64,000 nucleotides of DNA from assembly GCA_031213475.1 (NCBI GenBank), contig JARUPZ010000006.1, forward strand, positions 4,646,045 to 4,710,044. The letters run 5' to 3'. This DNA comes from Nereocystis luetkeana (Eukaryota; Sar; Phaeophyceae; Laminariales; Laminariaceae). Position numbers and translations under genes: made by a program. Positions 51,401-63,500 of this stretch are shown here, piece by piece (the first letter of the stretch is position 1; the number at the start of each line of letters is the position of its first letter). A model generated the notes under the pieces. The model saw only the letters and a program-made list of their open reading frames with translations, had not been told where the DNA came from and made no database searches.

Positions 51401-54400
51401 TTCGACAGAGGGGAGGCGGAGGGGGGGGAGGGGTGGGAGGGGGGAGGGGGAGGTGGAGGTGGGGGGGGGGGTCTGGGAGGGGGTGGAGGCGATGTGCATG
51501 TTTGGCGTTCAGGTGGGCTGGGGGTGGGGGGGGGGGGGAGAGGGGGGGAGAGGGGGGGAGGGAGGGGTGGTGATGGTAGTGATCGTATGGTTGGTGGTGG
51601 CGGTGGCAGTAGTGGTGGTGGTGGTGGTGGTGGTGGAGGTGGTAGTCCGCAGGAAATAGTAGTTTATTGCTTTGTAGCAGTTTTAGCAGCAGCAATGGCG
51701 GTAACAGCAGCAGCAACAACATCGCTTGTGTCTAGCTTAACGACCTATCCCCCCCCCCCCTCCGCCATACACAACAGTAACAATGAGAACACGTGCACCA
51801 TCTCTCCAATGGCCACCCTCTTTCGGCTATCCTACCTCGCGTTGTCCGGCATCGCCGTGCCTCGCCAACCATGGCGTCTCTCTCTTACCCCGCCCCCCCC
51901 CCCCTATACATTACTTGTAGGTTGGGTTGGCGTCGGTTGGCAACGGCACTGTAAAACATGCCGCTTGCTAATCGAGATAGACAACCAGGGTACCGATTTT
52001 GTTTTTGGCGGTCGGTCACAGCTGGTGGTCAAGTTGGATGTTTTTGTGCGGGATGGATTACCCCTTTACTTCGCACAAGTGGGAATGATAGTATCACGTA
52101 GTGTTGATGGTAAGGCACCCGAGAGGCGGTTACATAGTACTCCCAATGCTGTCTTTGGAAGCGGCCACACCGGGAACTAAATCAGCTCATTGAAGCTGTC
52201 ATCCACATGAGCAAATCCGCCTCACAAGCGGTTCTTCGTAGGATGCAGCTCACACCCTTCATGCGACTCGCCGGACACCTCACGTTTCGCGTCGCGCTTG
52301 GTGCAAGCATGTCTGCCTGGTCGGTGTAAACCCGACGTGCTCCGTCCCGGCATTGTAGGGATGCGAGGGTCTATGGCCATACGACTACCTGCGGCCATGC
52401 ATGATATCAAAGTACTCCCCCCCCCCCCCCGCCCACCCCTCAGGAGTCAACGAGTGCAACTGCAAGCGAAGCCGCAAGTGGGGACAGAGGTGGTGACGGT
52501 GACGGCGGCGGCGGCGGTAGCAGTGGTGGTGGCAGCGGGGGCCTTCGAAGCGATGGGCTGTTCCTGCTCGAAGGGACCCCTGTAGAGAGCCTCTTGCCGG
52601 AGGCAAGCCTGGAGGAAGAGGAGGAGGAAGAGGAGGAGTGGGAGCAGGGGGGGGAGAGGGAGAAGGAAGGTGGTGGTGGCGGTAGCGGTCGTGGTCGTGG
52701 GGGTACTGCTTCGGAGGATGAGGAGTGGGCCACCCTCTACGGCGCAGAGAGTCAGAGGGGTATCCTCGACCCCTGCCCGGGGTTCCTCTCGCCTCCCCCG
52801 ATGGAAACACCGCCTCGCCCTGGCTTTGACGGCAGCGATGGTGGTGATCACCATCAGCTTGGAGGGAAGAGTCGGCCAACGGGTTCTTCCGACTCCCCCA
52901 TTGCTAGCGGCGGCGGTGGCCGTGGCGGTGGTGGTGGCAGCCGCGGGGGCAGGGGCGGTAGCGGTGGCGGCGGGCAGGAGAAGGGGTGGTGGGGAGGGTC
53001 GGCGTGGGGTGGGGGGGGGTCGGAAGGAGCCGCCGCTAGCGCTGATGGGGCTGACGAGGGCGGTGGCACGGGGGACTCAAACACGGCGGCGGGTTCAAGC
53101 GCGGCGAGCGAGGGGGCGGTAAGCGCGTACCTCGTCGTATGCCGCCGGGGGGGCTCGCTAGAGGTGCTGGCCTGCCAAGGTCGAGGGAAGGAGGCGGTGG
53201 CGTTGCCGGTGTTTCGCGCCTCGGGGGCGGCCCTGGCGCGCTCGACACTGTGGAACGAGCTTCTGTCACACTCTGGGGCGTCTGCCGCGGGGGAAGACGA
53301 GGAAGAAGAAGAGGAGGAGGAGGAGGAGGAAGAAAAAGAAGAGGGGGGAGGAGAGGGAGAAGCGGGAGAGGGAGAGGGGAATCGAGGGGAACGGGGGAGG
53401 GCAGGGGGCTTTTTGTTGAACGGTGGTGCAGGAACGAGGGGGAGTCGCCGCGGGCGCGGTAGTGGCGGCAACGGCGGCGGCGGAGGGGGTGGCTCGCTGA
53501 TGGATGAAGAGGAGGAGGAGGAAAGGGGGGGGGGAAGGGACATGGCAGTCGCGACGGGAGTTGTAGTGACAAACAGCCGCCGAGGAGCGGGGAAAGCATC
53601 GGGAAGAAAAGGGGGAAGGGGCGGGCGGGACGAAGAGGAGGAGGAGGAGGAGGAAGAAGCGCCGCTTCCCTCTGACCCCATGGAGGTCGACGCTTCCTCG
53701 GAGGGTGCCGCTGATGCCACCACCGTCGCCAGGTCCGAACACCCCCGGTCATCGCCGACTGAAGGGTCCGGTGGTTCGTCTCTGGCGCCAAGGGCGGGAG
53801 ACGCGGAAGCCGGTGAGCGCGCGGGAGCCGCGGAAGCCGAGGAGGCGACGCCTTCTGCCGCCACCGCCGCTGCCGCCTCCGCTACCGCCGCCGCCGCTAA
53901 CGGTGGCGGTAACGGTATTGCCAACGGAAATGTCAGCGGTAACGGTAACGGTAAGGATAGCGGTAGTGGCAGCGGTAGTGGTAGAGGTAGCGGCAATGGT
54001 AGCAGTAACGGTGGAGGTAAGGGTCGCAGTAACTCGGCGGAGGGGACGGCAGGGGGCGGCGGGGGGCGAGGAGCGGCAGCCGGGGAAGCGGCAGCGGCGG
54101 CGGCGGCGGCGGCGGCGGCGGTCGCGACAGCGGGTGGGGGCGGTGGAGGGGATGACGGAATGTCTTGCCCGTCTGTGTCGGACGTTATCGTTCACCCTGT
54201 GGGGGCGGTGGACGGTCCCGCGATGCTGCGGCGTCTCGTCCTGGCGATGCACCTGGACGACGGCAACCTGCTGGTCTACGAGGCGAGGCTGTCGCCGTCG
54301 CCCTCCGGTGGCCGCGAGCAGGTAAGTTTTTGTTTTTTGTTCATCCGTGCTTTTGGTTTGATGAAGGATGGGTTCTTTTTTTTTGGCTCGGTTTTGTTGG

Positions 54401-57400
54401 GTTTGGTTTTGGTTTTTAATTCTCTTGCGACTTTGGAGGCAAACGTTGATGATAGTGGTTTTGGTTTGAGGAAGTTTTGGTTCTTTTTTTCGGCTCGGTT
54501 TTTGTTGGGTTTGGTTTCGGTGTTTAATTATCTTGCGACTATGGAGGGGAGATTTGATGATAAAAGAAAGTAGTACAGCGCGATGGTCACAGTGCGTGCA
54601 ATGGTTGGTGTCCGATTTACGCGCAAGGTGAGGAGAGACGTGCGGCACGGCCGAAGCATGGTCTTCCTGTACTGCTTGGCGCATGCTGCTCCTAGACTAT
54701 CGATAGCGCTAAGAACAAATAGGAGTGTCTAGGTCGCTCTCGCGGTGCCCCAAAGGATTTGGTTTTGGTTTGGTTTGGTTTTGGGTCGGTTTGGGTTGGT
54801 TTTGGCTTCGGTTTGCTAGGTTTTGGTGGTTTGGCTTGCGCCGTTTGCTTGCTTTGCATGTGCGAGTTCGCGCATGTTTTCGTCTGTTTACCACGTTTAT
54901 AGCTCGTGTCCGTGCTTGCTTGCGTTCGCTTGAACGTGCTTGCTCGAGTGCTTGCTCGCTCGATTGCTTCATCCCTTGCTTGCCTTTTCTCTCTCTCTCC
55001 CCCTCCCCCCCCCCCCCCCCCCCAGCCAATTAAATGAACTCATTGAAGCGGTCATCCATATGTAAGTCCGCCTCAAAAGCGGTTCTTAGTAGGATACAGC
55101 TCACACCCTTCATGCGTCTCGCCAGACACCTCACGACGCTTCGCGCTTGGTGCAAACAATGTCTGCCTGGTCGGTGAAAACCCGACATGCTCCGTCCCGG
55201 CATTGTAGGGATGCGAGGGTCTATGGTCATACGACTACGGCCATGCATGAGATCGAGTACATCTCTCCTATCGGGTACACCCCCCCCCCACCCTTCCCCC
55301 CCCGCTTCCCGTTGATGGATAATAAGGTCATCCCCCCCCCCCGCCCCTGCTTCCCGTTACCCCCCCCCCCCCCCTATTTTATATAGGTTTGGTTGGCGTC
55401 GGTTGGCCACGACACTGTAAGACATGCCGCTCACTACGTGAGCTAGACAACCAGGGTACCGTTTTTTTCGTTTTGGTTTTTGGCGGTCGGCGGTCGCCCA
55501 CAGCTGGTCGTCGGGTTAGATCGTTTGTGCGAGGTAAATAATATTTACTCCGCACAAGGGAATTGATCGTATCACGTAGTGTTCAAGGTAAGGCACCCAA
55601 GAGGCAGTTACATAGTACTCCCACTGCTGTCTCTGGAAGTGCCTACACCGGAAATTAAATCAATTCATTGAAGCTGTCATCCATTTGCAAATCCGCCTCA
55701 AAAGCGGTTCTTAGTAGGATGCAGCTCACCCTTCATGCGACTCGCCGAGCACCTCACGGCGCTTCGTGCTTGGTGTAAGCAATGTTTTGCCTGGTCGGTG
55801 AAGACCCGACGTTCTCCGGCATTGTGGAGATGCGAGGGTCTATGGCCGTACGACTATGGCCATGCATGATATTGGAATCACCCCCTACCACCCCTCCCCC
55901 CTCCTTATATCTATGAGATCGAGTGCATCTCTCCTATCGAGTACACCCCCCCCCCCCCCCCTTCCTTCTATCTACACCAAAACCCTACGCAAGTAACTAT
56001 TCTTACACGAAATCCTAATCCTGGATCACAGATTGTGTGCTTCTCGAAGCTGTCGCACGACCTCATCACACGCCCGGTCAAGGGAGTTCCACCTGTGGCG
56101 GCCCTTGCCAACCCCAGCAGGGGACGCGCCCTTCGAGGCGTGCGGTGTGCGGCAGGACACCAGGGGGTGTGCTTCTCGCGGCCTGGGTGCCGCTCCGCCT
56201 TGGTGAGATGTCGTCGGGGAAGGAGGAGGGGGGGAGGGGGGGGGGGGCGGGGGGGGGGGGGTACTCGTTAGGAGAGATGTACTCGATCTCATGCATCGCC
56301 GTAGTCGTATGACCATAAAAGGGGGGGGGGGGGGGGTTGTATGGTTGGCGAGAGGGCGAAGGGACGTTGGCTTATGTGCGCGGTGTATACATGCATAAAA
56401 ACTGTCAGAATGTTGTAGACCAACTATTGATACGTAAACTGCACACCTCGTGCGTAGCACGCGCGATCGAGGTATCAACACGGCCGGTTTTTCGCAACGA
56501 GGAGCGTCGACGAAGGTTATGATTCCGCAGCTCATATTTTCAAAAATTGTTAACATGTGCATATGTGCTCGTATTGCTCTCTCCCGTGTGACTTGGTAAA
56601 ACTTAACGTTTTTCGTTTTATACTCATTTCCCATGGCGAATGTCAGGTCACTCTTCTACTCTCCCTTTTGTGCATTTTCGGGGTTCATGTGGCAAGGGAA
56701 GGAAGGGGTCGGGTGGGCTCTGTTTCGTTTTTATTTGTTTTGTTTTGTTTTTTTTCGTAATGCAACGGGGGGTGCTCGGGTGCCTTTTTTCTTCCCCCTT
56801 CCTGCTGCTGCCTGCTGTTGGTGCTGCTGTGTATTGTACTCTACACGCAAAATGCTGAAGCTGCAGCGGGGGGTGGGCAACGGACAAAGGCAATCCCCAC
56901 GAAACCTCTCATCCCCTTCCCCTCCCCCACCCCCACCCCCACCCCCCCCCCGATCCCCACCCCCCCCCGAACACCTCACGTCGATTCGCGCCTGGTGCAA
57001 GTAATGCCTGCCGGGTCGGCGGAAACCCGACGTTGCTCCTTCCCGACAGTTGTAGAACAGGTGTGCGAGGGTTTCACGGCCGTACGACTACGGCCATGCA
57101 TAACACGAGTACAACCCCCCGACACACACCCTCCCACCCCGCTTCCACCCCGTCCCCTCCCCTCCCCTCCCCTCCCCTCCCGTCGACACCAGATTCTAGC
57201 GGAGAGGGGAGCCGTCTGCGTTACTCCCATCGCGCAAGACGACCTAGGGGACGGGTCGGGCTCTCCCCCGCTCCCCCCCGGGGCACCGCCTTCCTGGGCC
57301 GGTATAGGGCTGGGCTCCCTGGCGCCCATCCTCAATCGGGGGGCGTTTCCCGCGGGGGGGTTTCGCGGGGATAACGGCGGGCGGCGGAAGGCTGAGGTTT

Positions 57401-60400
57401 ATTTCGGCGGCGCCGGTGGGGTCGCAGCTCGTCACCCCCGGGGCCAGCGGAGGAGGCGGTCTTGGGGGGGGGGGGCAGGGGCACTTTGTTGCGGCGAAGG
57501 TCGGTCGGTCGAAGGTGTTGTTTTTGTGTGGAGGGTAGTGTGGTGTGGTGTGGTGGGTAGGGGTGGTGTATACCAGGTGCTGTTCCGGTTGGGAAAGTAA
57601 AGGACCGTTTTTTGGTATATAGATGTGAAGATCAGACGGTCGGTTTGTTTTCGTCCGCCGGAGTGGTTTCGTACACATACAAATGACAGCAATGTGTCTG
57701 CACGAGCCATTGTTGTTCTTTCTTTTTTTTGTTTTGTGTGTTTTGTGTTTCGTACGAGTGCCGATCATGTTTGTGTGTGATAGCAGATGAGCAAGCGGCA
57801 GTGCGGCACCAACTGAATTTTTGACAGGCATAGTCGTATTTTGGGGAAGGGAAGGGGGCGGGGGGCAGGGGGGCACTTGCTAGCCGCAAAGATCGGTGGA
57901 AACCACAACCACTACTACTACTACTACTACTACTACGACTACTACGACTACTACTACTACTACTACTACTGTAGCTATCAGCAGTTGTGTATGCCCACCC
58001 GCCCTTGATGCGTATCCCGGACATAATGGTATGAGTTATGGACAGAGAGCTATGCCCTACACTATGTATAGACTGAAACGTCAGCACCTCTGGCGTATAA
58101 AGATGGAAATCAGAGGGTCCTTACATGTCCACCGAAAGGCATATTTGGGCTGAAAAAAAACAAACGTTTGTGGTAGACCACTACCTTCAGGGGAGGGGGC
58201 AGAGTGATGTCGGGGGCTACTGCTCTTCGAGTCTAACCCATCCCGGTACCCCTCTGCGCTCTGTGTACGCCGCTTTTTCTCCGGTCAGTTCGCTTGTGAC
58301 CTGGCTTCGCTTGTGTGCCTCCAACCCGCCGAAAAACTTGGATGCACATTTGTTTGCCCCGGTTTGGTAGCACACCCCTCCCCCCCCTCCCCCCCCCCCC
58401 TCCCCTTCCCTGTTTTTTTTTCCCCCGCCGCTCTCGCCGCCGCGTCTGTTGCGTGCCGCTCCCGCCACCAACACCACCATCACTACCCCCCATCACCACC
58501 TATCACCACCGAAACCCCCACCACCACCACCACTACCATCATCCATCACTCATCGCCACCACCACCACCACCACCTTCTCGTACCTCCTCCTCCTCCTCC
58601 TCCCACCACCATCCACCATCCACCAACCACCAACCACCACCACCACCACCTCTTCCACCTCCTCCTCCTCCTTTCCCTGTCGTGCTAGGTCGGGGTCGGG
58701 GTCACCGTGCACGGTGTGCTGCACCTGCCTCACCAGCTAGCCCAGGCGGGGAAGACTGGGGAGATCTTGAAGAGGCTGCTGCTGAGGAAGGGGCACTATG
58801 TTACCCTCGTGTCGAGGATGGAGGATGCCTTGGCAGAAGAACCCAAGGTGGGGGGGTGGGTGGGTGGGCGGGTGGGTGGGTGATGAGAGCTTGTTTGTTA
58901 GTCTGTCTGTCTGTCTGTCTTGTCTGTCTGTTTCGTTTTGTTCGCGGACGTGATTTGTTTGCTGCTATCTGTTTGTTTGTTTGTTTTAGTTCGCGGACGT
59001 GATTTGTTTGCTGCTGCTACTGCTGTTGCTGCTGCGAGTGCTGATGTTTGATGCTGCTGCTAACCCGGAGCGTTAGGCCCCTCTGTGCTGTCCAATGTTG
59101 ACGCATACTGCGGCAGACGTGCACTTTTTTTCATTCGGAGGCTCCTCACACGACTCTAATTTTTTTATTCGGAGGCTCCTCTGGGGGCAATCCGCTCAAA
59201 TTCCAAGTAGATTGTCCCCAAAGCGGGACTGCAGTCCTAACAAGGGATAAGGAGGTCTATACCTTACCCGAAAAAACTGATGGAACGATCCCATGCCCCC
59301 CCCAACACTACAACAATATACTTCGAAGTATATATATATATACTATATAATATATTTATATATTATCAGTATATAATATATATAATACAACAACTATATA
59401 TAATGCGTGGTATCTCTAAGTTCACGTGAGATGCCTGTTTTGTTCGCTACCGACGGAATTATTTATTTGTAGTCATGATCTCTTACCGACGGAAATTAAA
59501 TGGCTTAATTTGTTCAGAGGCAGAGAGAAGAGAAGGACGGCCACAATCGTTTCGTGCCCCCCTTCCAGCTTCTCGCGATATAGGTGCACGAGGAGAGGAC
59601 GGCACTGCTCGCTGCTGGTCGATAGGCCTAGAGGCTAGGCCTACCGTTGTGTGGTTTCTGTTGTGGCAACACAAGTATGAACCCCCCCATCATTTCAGGA
59701 AGCGTTTCGGCCTAGAAAAAAAAAGCGTCTGCCTTCCCCTATCGCGGCACCACCGCACCTCGTAGAAAGAAACTTGCGCAGGTGGATTTATGTTCCCTTG
59801 CGTTTTCTCTTTTTCCCGTCGTTGTTCTTACGTTGTCGTGGCTTCTCGAACTCATAGCGGTGAGGACCCCTCGCTGTCCAAAAATGTGCCACCACACTTT
59901 TTGTACCTTATCATAGCAAGAAAATTCTGAGAATTTTCTCTTCGCCTCCGCTCCTTCCCGCGCCGTCTCTCTTGCGTGTCGTGGCTTCTCGAACCCGCTA
60001 CCCCCGCAGTACTCGCAAGAACTTTTATTGTCCCGCAGTACCACCACACCTTGTAGAAAGGAAAGTTCTGATAATTTTCTCTTGGCGTTCGTTTGTTGCC
60101 CCGCTGTCTCTCTCGGTGTACGTTTGTTTTTTTTTCCCCTGCCAGGGGGCGGGTAAGGGAGGGCAAGAGGAGGAGCAGGAGGACGGAGAGGACGAGGAGG
60201 TTGAGGGCGCCGTGGGAAGGCACTCGGTGAAGCACAAGGTGACCTTAACCCCCCTTTTTTTTCTTGGCGAAAAAGACGCGACGAAAACAAAAGATATCTA
60301 TACTGGGTCGGCCACGCGTGACAGCTTTCGGCCTGTGGGCTGTGGGATGTTGGGTCACCCCATTTTCCTGTAGACCGCACTTCTGCCTCTTGGGTGCTTG

Positions 60401-60433
60401 CTGCTGATTACTGCTTCTGCGGTTTGCTGCTGC

Positions 60434-60502
<69 letters not shown>

Positions 60503-63500
60503 ACTGCTTCTCCAGTTTGCTGCTGCTTACTGCTTCTGCTGCTGCGTACTGCTTCTGCAGTTTGCTGCTGCATGCTGCTGCTGCTGCTGCTTACTGCTTC
60601 TGGCCTCTGTAGGTAGGTGCTTCTGCTTGCACGACGTTGGCTCGTCCTATCCTGCGAGTGCTGCCGCCGCTGCAAGTGTCAGTTTTTCCAGCATAAGCAT
60701 CCACTATATAGCGTTTTTTTCTTCTCCGATTGTGCGCATGCCGAAAGGTTTTCAATTGTGACTATCTTTCTGACGGAAGTTCTCGATATAACTAAAATAA
60801 TATGCGCGGACACCGTATTCATTTATTCCATTCTTAATTGAAACCCTCCGTCGGATTTGTAGATTTAATTTTTTAAGCCTACTACATTTCCACATTTAAA
60901 TACATGCCGTGTGTCAACTTAACCCATCGGTTCCGTTACATCAACAAAACCGGATGCTGCCACCTCGGGCGTGTGTTCAGCAATAGCTATTGCTACTGCT
61001 GCTACTGTTGTGAGGCGTTCTACGATATAGGTTCACCCTAACTTTTCTGAGGCTACTCACTCAAGGAGCTCCATACCTCACCCGAAAACTGACTTCAGCA
61101 GAAATCAAATCGCATCCCGACGAATAAATCCCCATGTCCCAAGTATACAAAAACGTCATTTTTCGAAACAAGATTGGCTTTCCGACGATTTTGGGTCAAG
61201 GAACCCCGATGTTCAGAAAATATTGTAGCGGAAATGCGCTACCTCTATCGTAGAACGCGTCTTGCGTTGGACAGTAGAGTACCCGTACTGTAATTCAGTC
61301 AGCAGCAGGTCCTGCTGTGTTGTTACAGGAGGGTGCTCGCGGCAGCAACAACAGTCGCTACTGTTCCACGGTAGGGCCACACGCGCTGTAGTAGCAGCAA
61401 TATATAGCGCCTTGCTGCAGCACAGTAGGGTATGCTTCGTAACAGCAATAGCAGCTACCCTGGTACTGTTTTGCGGCAGAGCACACCCAGTAGGGCAACT
61501 GCCGTGCAGCAGTAGGTCACTACACGTAGCGGCAGCAGTACAAGTAGCAGCCATGTTGTAAACTAGAGCGCACGCAGCAGTAACTGCAGCAGCAGCAGCA
61601 GCAGCAGCAGTGGCAGCAGCAGCAGCAGCAGTGGCAGCAGCAGCAGCAGTGGCAGCAACAAGGCTAACCGGTGTACAGTAGGAGCACAAGTAGCAACAGC
61701 CATATAGCACCGACCACCCCATGACAACACACCCTATCACACCCCAAACCCACCCCACCCCTACCCGAACTCCCTAGCCCCGTCCACCCGTCCCCATCCC
61801 ATCCTCCATCCACCTAAACCCACCCTACCCCTCACCCCCTTAACCCTACCCCACCTCTGACCCCCCTGTACCCGGTCCACCCCACCCGACCCAACCCGAC
61901 CCGACCCGACCCGACCCGACCCGACCCGATCCAACCCTGCATCTCATCCTCGTAACCCCGCCCCCCTCTCTCCGTATTCCTTAACGGCAGAACTGGACTG
62001 TAGCCGATCCCGCGCTCGGTGGCGCCCCTCCTCTCTTCGTGCCCAAGTTCGAGCTGCGCGTCCTTGCGCTAGCGCCAGGGGTAGCGGGCTCTACCTCGGC
62101 TTCTTCTTCTTCTTCTTCTCCTTCTTCTTCCTCTTCTTCCTCTTCTTCTGCTCACTCTTGCCGAGAGGCGGGGGAAGACGAGGAAGAAGAAGATGAAACG
62201 GAAGGAGTTGGCGACAGCAACAGCGGCAGCAATGCTGTTGTTGACGCGAACGGTACCCGTGATGGTACCCGTGATGTTGGCGCGGATGCTAGCGCTAGTG
62301 CTAAGGGTAGTGCTCGTGATGGATCGAGGGGGGCTGCTGCTGCTGCTGCTGCTGGTGGTGGTGGTGGTGGTGGTGGGAAGGGAAACGCCGACAGCCGTAA
62401 GACCGGGAGCAGAAAAAAAGAAGACGGGGGTGGTGGAGGTGGTGGTGGTGGTGGTGGCGGGGGTGGGGGTGGGGGTGGGCGAGGGGATGCCGGGTGGGGG
62501 GACGATGGAGGCGGTATCCCCGGAGGGCTGCTGTCGGCGGCGCCGGTGGAGTCTCATCCTCTGGACTCGGGCGAGAACGGGCTGTGCATGGCCTTGGTGC
62601 GGCTGGAGCAGGGTGGGTCTCCCAGGATGTACGTGGCCGTGGGGACCGGGATGAACGAGGACAAGGGCGAGGACAAGGCGGTGCGTGGGTTTGTATGTGG
62701 TGCTGTTTCTCGGCTTTTTTCTTCCTTTCTTTCTTTCTTTCTGTCCTTCTTTCTTTCGTTCTTTTTCTTCTCTCTGTGAATCAAATTTTATTATCAAGTG
62801 TTCCGTCGGCTGTGAGGTCGACCGGTGGAGTGGTTGATGCTCGAGTTTGGAAGCTGAGAGGCACGTCGGTCGCTTGTGTTCCATAATTTCTGTCCGAATG
62901 GTGTACGGTCTCTGTGTGAATTCGGCCGATGCAGGAGTCGTCGGTGATCGGTTTTTCGTGCTGTATGTACGGTAGGCGGGTTTTTTTTTTTGTTTTCCTC
63001 TTCATGTGTTTTGTTTTTGCACGTGGTCTATATATGCACCCAGTATGTTGTTACGGCCTATATAGGCTAACAACCTACTTGCGTTTTTTTTTTTTTTTTT
63101 TTTTTTTTGACAGGCGAGAGGACGACTCCTGCTGCTGGAGGTGGACTACGCCTACCTAGCCAAGGAGGACGGCACTCACGAGTACGCCGTCAAGCTCCGA
63201 CAGATATTCGCCAAGGAGCAGCTCGGGCCGGTGTCGGGAGAGGTGAGCGGGGGTGGTGGGGGTGGCCGTGGGTGGGGGGTGTGCAGAGGGTGTACTCACG
63301 TCATGCATGGCCGTAGTCGTATGACCGTCGATCCTCGCATCCCTACAATGCCGGGACAGAGCACAGCGGGCTTTCGCCGACCAGGCGGGAGGGGGTGGGG
63401 ATGGTGGGGGGGAGGGGGGGGGGGGGGGGGGGGGATCGGATTTTGCCGCCGTGGGTACCAAGGGGTGGTTTGCGGTGGTGGTATTTTGTGTTTTTGGAGA

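Larger units (their letters stand above)
54322..56031. other. CPSF1 intron 10, with three C-tail elements
   Basis: 1,710 bp. The left part is GGTTTTGG-rich (54350-54560, 54750-54830). From 55026 to 55946 it is made almost entirely of C-tail element copies and C-runs. Confidence 0.8.

Noticed and set aside
52854..53996. 380-codon minus-strand frame opposite CPSF1 exon 10
   Set aside because: Shadow of the low-complexity exon; Pro/Ser/Leu strings mirror Gly/Glu codons.
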